Shown in pieces: positions 6,642-11,545 of a stretch of DNA of 11,545 bases; the stretch's first letter is position 1, and each line of letters starts with the position of its first letter. The DNA comes from Bacteroidota bacterium. GTDB taxonomy: Bacteria; Bacteroidota; Bacteroidia; Bacteroidales; Lentimicrobiaceae. The notes beneath the pieces are model-generated. The model was not told where the DNA came from, made no database searches, and saw only the letters and a list, made by a program, of their open reading frames with translations. The stretch is from NCBI GenBank assembly GCA_023434665.1, contig JAEYSM010000068.1, forward strand, positions 1-11,545, read 5' to 3'. Both the position numbers and the translations under genes were made by a program.

Positions 6642-8114
6642 TTAATTCTGGATTTCCCATGAAGTTCCTTCGCGCGTATCTTTCAGAACGATACCAACTT
6701 TAGAAAGTTCATCCCTGATCTTATCGGAAGTGGCAAAATCTTTAGCCGACCGGGCCTGCTTTCTTAAGTCGATAACCAATTCCATCAAACCACTAAGCTT
6801 TGAATCATCACCTTTGACTGATTCTTCCGGTTTTAGTCCCAGAATTGTACTCACAAAAGTGTCAAACGTTTCTTTCAACAGGGCTATATCGGTTGCAGTA
6901 AGCGATTCAAGGTTATTGTACACAGAGTTAATAATTCTTACTCCTTCGAACAGATTGGCGATGACCACCGGACTATTAAAATCGTCGTTCATTGCCTCAT
7001 AACAGTTCTTGCGCAATTCGGCAACATTTGAATCAGATTTATCCCCGGCTTTTAAATTGCCGATTAATGCATGAGCTTTGAATAGCCTGTCAAGACCTTT
7101 TTCGGCAGCCTGTAATGCTTCATTAGAGAAATCGAGAGTGCTCCGGTATTGCGCCTGCAAAATAAAGAACCGGATGGTCATAGGTGAATAGGCTTTTTCG
7201 AGAGCCTTATGAGCCCCACTGAACAATTCACCCAAAGTAATAAAATTGCCCAAAGATTTGCCCATCTTCTGACCATTGATGGTAATCATGTTATTATGCA
7301 TCCAGTAACGCACAGGTTCCTGTTTGTGTGCTGCAACACTTTGAGCTATTTCAGACTCATGATGAGGGAACATAAGGTCCATTCCTCCACCATGAATATC
7401 GAATCGGTTACCCAGATATCGGGCGCTCATGGCAGAACATTCAAGGTGCCATCCGGGGAAACCTTCACTCCAGGGTGAAGGCCATCTCATAATATGTTCA
7501 GGCTGTGCTTTTTTCCAAAGGGCAAAATCGAAAGAATTTTCCTTCTCATCCTGACCTTCAAGGGTTCTGGTGTTGGCTAACAAATCATCCAGAACACGAC
7601 CTGAAAGCTTTCCGTAACTATAATCCTTACTGTATTTTAGCACGTCAAAATAAACCGATCCGTTCTTTTCATAAGCATATCCATTCGCGAGTATCTGCTT
7701 AATGAGATCAATCTGCTCAATGATATGACCTGAGGCATGAGGTTCTATGCTTGGACTTAATACATTGAGTAACTCCATGTCGCGATGATACCTTTGAGTA
7801 TAATAGTGCACCACTTCCATCGGCTCCAATTGTTCAAGTCTGGCTTTCTTCCCAACCTTATCTTCACCTTCATCGGCATCATTTTCAAGATGGCCAACAT
7901 CAGTAATGTTTCGCACATAGCGAACTTTGTAACCAATGTGCTGCAGATATCTGAAAACAAGGTCAAAAGTTACGGCGGGACGCGCATGACCAAGATGAGC
8001 ATCACCATAGACGGTTGGGCCACAGACATATAATCCGACATGGGGAGGATTTAAAGGTTGAAAGACTTCTTTGGTCCGGCTTGCCGTGTTATATATGCTT
8101 ACTGTATTTTCCAT
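6642..8114 (-). CDS. cysS: Cysteinyl-tRNA synthetase
   Basis: Class I aminoacyl-tRNA synthetase that charges tRNA-Cys with cysteine in the cytosol; essential. The 490 residues are slightly longer than the E. coli enzyme (461). The HIGH motif is HLGH at 40-43 and the KMSKS loop is KMGKS at 283-287. The cysteine-selecting zinc site is complete: Cys31, Cys226, His251 and Glu255, with the same spacing as E. coli Cys209/His234/Glu238. GWHLECSAMS (221-230), DIHGGGMDL (239-247) and FPHHESEIAQ (249-258) are all conserved. A DALR-type helical domain follows TIRFFILQAQYRSTLDFS, and the C-terminus ends GTSWEIQN, so the gene is intact. It starts 28 bases after the CPBP gene ends, and the M2 peptidase gene follows after 46 bases. 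A TAnnTTTG element overlapping the upstream stop codon may add a local promoter. Confidence 0.98.
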   Translation of the reverse strand: MENTVSIYNTASRTKEVFQPLNPPHVGLYVCGPTVYGDAHLGHARPAVTFDLVFRYLQHIGYKVRYVRNITDVGHLENDADEGEDKVGKKARLEQLEPMEVVHYYTQRYHRDMELLNVLSPSIEPHASGHIIEQIDLIKQILANGYAYEKNGSVYFDVLKYSKDYSYGKLSGRVLDDLLANTRTLEGQDEKENSFDFALWKKAQPEHIMRWPSPWSEGFPGWHLECSAMSARYLGNRFDIHGGGMDLMFPHHESEIAQSVAAHKQEPVRYWMHNNMITINGQKMGKSLGNFITLGELFSGAHKALEKAYSPMTIRFFILQAQYRSTLDFSNEALQAAEKGLDRLFKAHALIGNLKAGDKSDSNVAELRKNCYEAMNDDFNSPVVIANLFEGVRIINSVYNNLESLTATDIALLKETFDTFVSTILGLKPEESVKGDDSKLSGLMELVIDLRKQARSAKDFATSDKIRDELSKVGIVLKDTREGTSWEIQN

Positions 8115-8137
8115 TGCTATAATTATGGTATAAAAAA

Positions 8138-8145
8138 CAAAATTA
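8138..8145 (-). promoter_or_regulatory. Possible -7 promoter element before cysS
   Basis: Reading leftward, TAATTTTG matches TAnnTTTG and begins with the TAA stop codon of the CPBP gene. Transcription would start about 18 bases before the cysS ATG. I see no -33 TTG at the expected distance, so it may be a weak internal promoter or chance. Confidence 0.3.
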
Positions 8146-9048
8146 GACAGATTCTTCCACTTTACGGTTTTTATAATACCATAAAGCGAGAAAGAAAGTG
8201 GCGATTACTGATATAATGAGCCAGACAGGAGAAGATGTTTTGCCTATTTGAGAAGGATCCTGATCAAATACACCGCTGTTAAACAGGTAATGACCAAGGA
8301 TTACAATTCCATTATTCAGGAAATGAGCCAGTATAGGAACCCAAACAGAGCCTGTCCATATAAAGAGATAACCAAAAACGAGACCCAGAAACATACGTGG
8401 CAAAAATCCATAAAACTGCATATGGAAGGCACTGAAGATGATCGCAGAAATCCATACAGCCACGTGGATATTTTTAAATGCTTTATTTAAAGTGCGAATA
8501 AGGACTGAACGGAATAATAGTTCTTCACCAATAGCCGGCAAGAGTGCAACCATGATAATATTAATGAATATTGACACAGGATCGTTGTATGATAATATCC
8601 ATGCTACCAGGTTATTAGCAGTAGTTTCACTCCTCTTCATCCAATCCTCAATATGCTTCATACTTTCGGGTAACTGCATCGACTCATTTATAGTCATGAG
8701 TTGTCCCACAATAAAAGCAATGGCATACAGCACCAAAAAAACACCCAGAATATGAGGTAGCGTAGGTTTGGTAAATCCCATGTACTTGTTGGGAAATCTT
8801 TCAGTAAGGTAAGCCAGTGCAAAAGCAGGAAGTATAAAGATGCCTACCTGATTCAGTATCTGCATGACTCTTACGTATCCTATATTCTGCATATTGTTGG
8901 GATCGGTGAGTATGTCCTTACCATAAACCGGAATTAGCACCAGATAAGCAACTCCAACGGATATTACTGCTCCCAGAATAATAAGGCCGATAAGCAATAC
9001 CAGCCTGAGACCAGCAGATGAGTTAGCAAATGGAGGTATAAATTTCAT
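8143..9048 (-). CDS. CPBP-family intramembrane glutamic endopeptidase
   Basis: A 301-residue multi-pass inner-membrane protein of the CPBP (CAAX protease/bacteriocin-processing, 'Abi') family. All three conserved motifs are present inside membrane helices: EELLFR (Glu175, Glu176, Arg180), FSAFH (Phe205, His209) and HFLNN (His242, Asn246). Hydrophobic segments near 14-38, 62-82, 98-118, 157-175, 195-212, 217-233, 237-255 and 274-291 suggest eight helices. Family members cleave within or near membranes, for example prenylated or peptide substrates; no substrate is indicated here, and no bacteriocin or lantibiotic gene lies nearby. The C-terminus is basic (YYKNRK), fitting a cytoplasmic end. The start is firm because the next in-frame Met is residue 53. 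A perfect -7 element ends only four bases before the ATG, so the mRNA may be leaderless. Gaps are 34 bases upstream and 28 downstream. Confidence 0.93.
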   Translation of the reverse strand: MKFIPPFANSSAGLRLVLLIGLIILGAVISVGVAYLVLIPVYGKDILTDPNNMQNIGYVRVMQILNQVGIFILPAFALAYLTERFPNKYMGFTKPTLPHILGVFLVLYAIAFIVGQLMTINESMQLPESMKHIEDWMKRSETTANNLVAWILSYNDPVSIFINIIMVALLPAIGEELLFRSVLIRTLNKAFKNIHVAVWISAIIFSAFHMQFYGFLPRMFLGLVFGYLFIWTGSVWVPILAHFLNNGIVILGHYLFNSGVFDQDPSQIGKTSSPVWLIISVIATFFLALWYYKNRKVEESV

Positions 9049-9052
9049 ACAA

Positions 9053-9081
9053 CAAAGTTAAATTTTTCTAAAGCCTGGCAA
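9053..9081 (-). promoter_or_regulatory. Probable promoter of the CPBP gene, abutting its start codon
   Basis: Reading leftward, TAACTTTG (complement of 9053-9060) is a perfect TAnnTTTG element. TTG (complement of 9079-9081), overlapping the end of the carbonic anhydrase gene region, gives a -33 match with an 18-base spacer, one short of the usual 19-21. Only TTGT separates the -7 element from the ATG, so the transcript would begin at or next to the start codon. Confidence 0.45.
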
Positions 9082-9082
9082 T

Positions 9083-9709
9083 TTACGCAATACGGTAAAT
9101 TTCCATAATTTCATTTAGCACCTTTGTAAAATCAATCTTAAGATCGCGTAATTCGCCCGTCCTGATATCGAAAACCCATCCGTGCACTTCAAGTTGTCTC
9201 TGTTTGATGGCCTTCTGCACATCGGCAGTCTTGAGAACATTAACGCACTGTTCCATCACGTTAAGCTCAACCAGCCGGTCGTACTTACTCGTTTTATCAG
9301 TTATGGCATTAAGCTCTTCATGATGTAAACGGTAAACGTCGCGTATGTTTCTAAGCCAGGGATTTATCAGACCAAGATCGGTAGATTCCATGGCAGCCTT
9401 GACACCACCGCAATCATAGTGTCCGCAAACAACAATATGCTTCACCTTGAGGTAAGTGACGGCGAAACTTACGACAGACTGCGCGCTCAGGTCAGAATTA
9501 GGAATCATATTGGCAATATTGCGGTAAATAAACACCTCGCCCGGACCTACACCCATTAATTCTTCGGCAGTAACGCGACTATCTGAACATCCAATGTAAA
9601 ACACCTCAGGTTTTTGTCCAAGCGACAGGTTTTCAAAGTAAAGAGGATTATCAGAGAGTTTATTTCGAACCCAGTTTCTATTATTTACAAAAATGCTCTT
9701 AAGATCCAT
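9083..9709 (-). CDS. can: Beta-class carbonic anhydrase
   Basis: Interconverts CO2 and bicarbonate in the cytosol with zinc, supplying bicarbonate for carboxylations. Of its 208 residues, zinc ligands Cys41 (in CSDSR), His97 and Cys100 (in CGHYDCGG) are all present, as is the catalytic dyad Asp43-Arg45. YRNIANM (62-68), GLINPWLRNIRDV (113-125), LVELNVMEQ (146-154) and VHGWVFDI (175-182) follow E. coli Can closely along the whole length. The allosteric bicarbonate site of the E. coli/Haemophilus enzymes (Trp39, Arg64, Tyr181) reads Tyr38, Arg63, Phe180 here, so that inhibition may differ. It is the first gene of the leftward run, 34 bases before the CPBP gene, and is divergent from the SGNH gene. 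It has no signal peptide. I found no clear -7 element upstream. Assignment is very secure. Confidence 0.96.
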   Translation of the reverse strand: MDLKSIFVNNRNWVRNKLSDNPLYFENLSLGQKPEVFYIGCSDSRVTAEELMGVGPGEVFIYRNIANMIPNSDLSAQSVVSFAVTYLKVKHIVVCGHYDCGGVKAAMESTDLGLINPWLRNIRDVYRLHHEELNAITDKTSKYDRLVELNVMEQCVNVLKTADVQKAIKQRQLEVHGWVFDIRTGELRDLKIDFTKVLNEIMEIYRIA

Positions 9710-9883
9710 ATCTGAATATTTAAGCTAAGATAAGTTGTTTTTGCTTTAACCTATTTGCCATATTATTGTTCGTTTAATAGCAACCAGATTAACATGTGGA
9801 TGAGCTTTTCGCGAATCTACCTTACGGAATAAATACCATTTTCAAGGATAACTGCTTAAAAGATAAGCGCATTTGGGAGGATT
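9710..9883. promoter_or_regulatory. Divergent intergenic region between can and the SGNH gene
   Basis: These 174 bases must hold the promoters of both divergent genes. The best rightward candidate is TATTATTG (9761-9768), one mismatch from TAnnTTTG, with TTTG at 9740-9743 only 17 bases upstream. The best leftward candidate is TATCTTAG (complement of 9726-9733), also one mismatch. Neither is convincing, and no operator or RNA structure stands out. Confidence 0.35.
9875..9880 (+). promoter_or_regulatory. Shine-Dalgarno-like GGGAGG that decides the SGNH gene start
   Basis: GGGAGG lies three bases before the GTG at 9884. The in-frame TAA at 9857-9859 leaves no ATG start upstream, and the first in-frame ATG downstream is codon 102, past all membrane helices. 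GTG is therefore the likely start, although the spacing is unusually short. Confidence 0.4.
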
Positions 9884-11242
9884 GTGACAAAGAAAGAGCA
9901 ATACATATTGGCAGGATTACCATTTATCATTGCCGGGTTAATATTTAATCCATGGCTTATAAGTTGGGTGTTCAATCTCGCACTGCCAACAACTTTATTT
10001 TCAGGGATATTGGCACTGTCTATAATTCTTATCGGGATAGGGTGGGGATTATTATTCAAAAAAAAGGACTTCCTTAAATGGTCAATTAAAAAATACAAAG
10101 AGTTGGCGGTAATACTTGTCAACATTGTTTTAGTAATTATAGCGATCAACTTCCTGGCATCCTTATTTTTATATAAGCCCCAGAAGATGCGCAAAGCAAA
10201 CAATGAATATTACGATCCGGTAAGACTGCTAACCGATTCCATGCCCTTGCTCAGAAAAGTATATATAGATAAGACCGATCAGCAGATCAGGCAACTGGTA
10301 ATGCAATCAAAACAGCAAACAGATAAAAGAATAAAATCGGGTAAAGGACTGCCCGACAGTCTTATTTACATCGTTGGATTTGAAGGCATCAGATTGGAAG
10401 AAACAATATCGTTCTTAGAAGAAACGATAGCCACCGACAAAGCGGCTAAACTAATAAACGGATCCGTATGGGTATTTGGGGGTTCCACTGTATTCGGGCA
10501 GGGAGTGATGGAAAATGAAACCATTACTGCACATCTTAACAGGATGGACACTGCTAACACCTACCTGAACTTCGGTGCTCTCACATGCTGGCAATCATGC
10601 GAGGTAGAAAGAATGGTGCAACTGCTTAAAAGAGGATACAGGCCAAAAAAGGTGATTTTCATTGATGGTTTGAACGATATACTCCGACTCACTGATTCGG
10701 GCAAAGAACTTATGGGCAATCAGATTAATTTATCAGGTTCAGCTTATACTGAAGGGAATACCGGAAATAAGACCGCGGGAACCTTTATTTTCGAAGAAAT
10801 GCCGTTGATGCGTCTGATAAGAGTATTATTCAGTGATGAAACCCTACAGGATAAAAAAACTGATCAAATAGCTACAGAAACAAGACTTGATTCCGTCATT
10901 AATCAACTGAGTGAAACCTATATTTCAAACTATTACTTCCTCGATACCTTAACCAGAGCTTATGGAATTGACTTCGACATATACTACCAACCTGTAGGAA
11001 TCCTCGCAGAAGAGAATCCATTCTGGCGAAAAAGACAGGATTTTAAAAGTACTGCCTTATATGCCACTTTTAGATATACAATCAGCGGTATCAGGGAGCG
11101 GTTAGAAAGACATTATATGCCACATTTTCATGATATTATGGATGTGCACGAAACATGCAATGACTGCTATGTCGATCTGATTCATTACAACAGTCGCCTG
11201 AACGGCCTTATTGCAAAAGAAATTTTAGAGAACAAATACTAA
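9884..11242 (+). CDS. Membrane-anchored SGNH/GDSL hydrolase-like protein
   Basis: A 452-residue protein with three N-terminal membrane helices (about 8-30, 36-57, 74-97) and a large domain with the SGNH-hydrolase blocks in order. These are GGST (199-202, nucleophile candidate Ser201) with downstream FGQGV, the glycine block NFGALTCWQS (229-238), IDGLND (260-265, Asn264), and the C-terminal DLIH (Asp431, His434). All four catalytic positions are present. Family members are esterases, lipases or O-acetyl transferases/esterases acting on glycans or lipids. The membrane anchor suggests an envelope substrate, but no sugar-biosynthesis genes flank it to name one. After three helices the domain's side depends on topology: Lys/Arg-rich residues 59-72 between helices 2 and 3 suggest a cytoplasmic loop, which would place the hydrolase outside. 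It starts at GTG. It is divergent from can, with a 111-base gap before the small protein gene. Fold call good; reaction unknown. Confidence 0.75.
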   Translation: MTKKEQYILAGLPFIIAGLIFNPWLISWVFNLALPTTLFSGILALSIILIGIGWGLLFKKKDFLKWSIKKYKELAVILVNIVLVIIAINFLASLFLYKPQKMRKANNEYYDPVRLLTDSMPLLRKVYIDKTDQQIRQLVMQSKQQTDKRIKSGKGLPDSLIYIVGFEGIRLEETISFLEETIATDKAAKLINGSVWVFGGSTVFGQGVMENETITAHLNRMDTANTYLNFGALTCWQSCEVERMVQLLKRGYRPKKVIFIDGLNDILRLTDSGKELMGNQINLSGSAYTEGNTGNKTAGTFIFEEMPLMRLIRVLFSDETLQDKKTDQIATETRLDSVINQLSETYISNYYFLDTLTRAYGIDFDIYYQPVGILAEENPFWRKRQDFKSTALYATFRYTISGIRERLERHYMPHFHDIMDVHETCNDCYVDLIHYNSRLNGLIAKEILENKY

Positions 11243-11273
11243 GAATATATAATAAATATTAAGATATAATTAA

Positions 11274-11281
11274 TAGCTTTG
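11274..11281 (+). promoter_or_regulatory. Probable -7 promoter element for the small secreted protein gene
   Basis: TAGCTTTG matches TAnnTTTG exactly in an AT-rich stretch just after the SGNH stop codon. The expected -33 region (about 11250) has no TTG, so it may be a weaker or activator-dependent promoter. The transcript would begin near 11287-11290, giving a leader of about 65 bases. Confidence 0.45.
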
Positions 11282-11292
11282 CAGTAATAACA

Positions 11293-11339
11293 TGAAGTCG
11301 TTGCCAATGCTGTAAACTCGGCAGGGGTAATTGGCTTCA
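11293..11339 (+). promoter_or_regulatory. Leader stem-loop before the small secreted protein gene
   Basis: TGAAG (11293-11297) and GCCAAT (11303-11308) can pair with ATTGGC (11330-11335) and TTCA (11336-11339), leaving a bulge on the left arm. GCTG with CGGC can extend the pairing inside. A tiny reading frame, ATG to TAA at 11292-11315 encoding MKSLPML, covers the left arm. A regulatory role is only a possibility. Confidence 0.3.
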
Positions 11340-11353
11340 GCAAAATGTGAACA

Positions 11354-11545
11354 ATGAAAAATTTCATTTGCAAAGCACTTGTCCTGCTTACACTTACGTT
11401 TTTTTTAAGTATTGAAGTATCAGCCCAGGCACCGGGAACTCCCGGCCGGCATTCATCGGGCAGTAATGAATCATCGGGCGGAAGCGCACCCATTGGCGAA
11501 GGGTTACTCGTACTCATAGCCTTAGGAGCAGGGTGGGCAGGATAT
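11354..11545 (+). CDS. Small secreted protein with Bacteroidota API-G-x-G-L C-terminal tail (partial, cut by window end)
   Basis: The frame is open from ATG 11354 for 64 codons to the window edge. Residues 1-24 are a clear signal peptide: basic start, hydrophobic LVLLTLTFFLSI, and a cleavage site after VSA, leaving QAPGTPG. A Gly/Ser/Asn-rich linker follows (residues 28-44, GTPG, SSGSNESSGG), then APIGEG (45-50) and a hydrophobic stretch LLVLIALGAGWAGY. This matches a widespread class of about 65-80-residue Bacteroidota proteins ending in an API(G/D)xGL motif, one membrane helix and a short basic tail, similar in layout to PEP-CTERM or PID-CTERM sorting signals. The basic end should lie just beyond the window. 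Its promoter-like element and leader are upstream, and it follows the SGNH gene in the same direction. Function is unknown; a leftward frame over the same DNA is a shadow. Confidence 0.78.
   Translation, partial: MKNFICKALVLLTLTFFLSIEVSAQAPGTPGRHSSGSNESSGGSAPIGEGLLVLIALGAGWAGY

Noticed and set aside
7209..7702. Rightward frames of 65-89 codons antisense to cysS
   Set aside because: cysS is complete and highly conserved here; these are frames produced by its codon pattern.
8438..8755. Rightward frame of 105 codons inside the CPBP gene
   Set aside because: It is antisense to a gene whose three catalytic motifs are all intact; its translation resembles no known protein.
8143..9709. CPBP protease plus carbonic anhydrase as part of a defence or bacteriocin system
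   Set aside because: No toxin, precursor peptide, transporter, immunity or nuclease partner lies next to them; the neighbours are housekeeping genes.
9740..9768. TTTG plus TATTATTG as the promoter of the SGNH gene
   Set aside because: One mismatch in the -7 element, a 17-base spacer and a leader over 100 bases make it too weak to call as a promoter by itself.
9856..10203. Leftward frame of 115 codons over the start of the SGNH gene
   Set aside because: It mirrors the membrane helices of the rightward gene, a common source of hydrophobic shadow frames, and has no recognisable domain.
9850..10633. A 14-base direct repeat AACTGCTTAAAAGA at 9850-9863 and 10620-10633
   Set aside because: One copy is intergenic and the other codes for conserved residues of the SGNH gene. 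There is no flanking element, third copy or target duplication, so chance is the simplest reading.
11239..11517. Leftward open frame of 92 codons at the right edge
   Set aside because: It lies over the intergenic leader and the signal peptide and linker of the rightward small secreted protein. Its translation has no family features, whereas the rightward frame shows a signal peptide and known tail motif.

Overview
The window looks like ordinary chromosomal DNA from a member of the Bacteroidota, probably near the Bacteroidales or a related marine or anaerobic lineage. Visible support: moderately AT-rich DNA; genes preceded by A-rich leaders, mostly without Shine-Dalgarno sequences; four good matches to the Bacteroidota -7 promoter element TAnnTTTG placed at gene starts; families concentrated in this phylum (DUF4403 lipoprotein, DUF2807 'head GIN' lipoprotein, exonuclease/GIY-YIG fusion); and, at the right edge, a tiny secreted protein with the API-G-x-G-L type tail common in Bacteroidota. 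The phylum is fairly secure; the genus cannot be read from the sequence.

Layout. Positions 41-3710 run rightward: uridine kinase (udk), a DnaQ-like exonuclease fused to a UvrC/Cho-like GIY-YIG nuclease, and a DUF4403 lipoprotein with its own probable promoter. This group meets a convergent leftward DUF2807 lipoprotein gene (3809-4540) at a shared hairpin terminator (3709-3746). A 366-base gap (4541-4906) holds that gene's leader and a second strong terminator. From 9709 down to 4907 four genes run leftward with gaps of 28-46 bases: beta-carbonic anhydrase (can), CPBP intramembrane protease, cysteinyl-tRNA synthetase (cysS), and an ACE-like M2 metallopeptidase lipoprotein. They are probably largely co-transcribed, with likely internal promoters before the CPBP gene and perhaps cysS. 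A 174-base divergent region separates them from a rightward membrane-anchored SGNH-hydrolase-like gene (9884-11242). After it, a promoter-like element and a structured leader precede a small secreted protein gene cut by the window end (11354-11545+).

How the genes work together. I see no single pathway. The content is housekeeping (pyrimidine salvage, translation, CO2/bicarbonate balance, DNA repair or processing) mixed with cell-envelope proteins: three lipoproteins, one intramembrane protease, one membrane SGNH protein and one small secreted protein. There are no tRNA or rRNA genes, insertion sequences, CRISPR arrays, phage genes or defence islands. I found no convincing undescribed multi-gene system. 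The most interesting items are the small C-terminally tailed protein with its leader, a possible leaderless transcript of the CPBP gene, a predicted iron-sulfur site in the exonuclease/GIY-YIG fusion, and residue changes at specificity or regulatory positions of uridine kinase and carbonic anhydrase.
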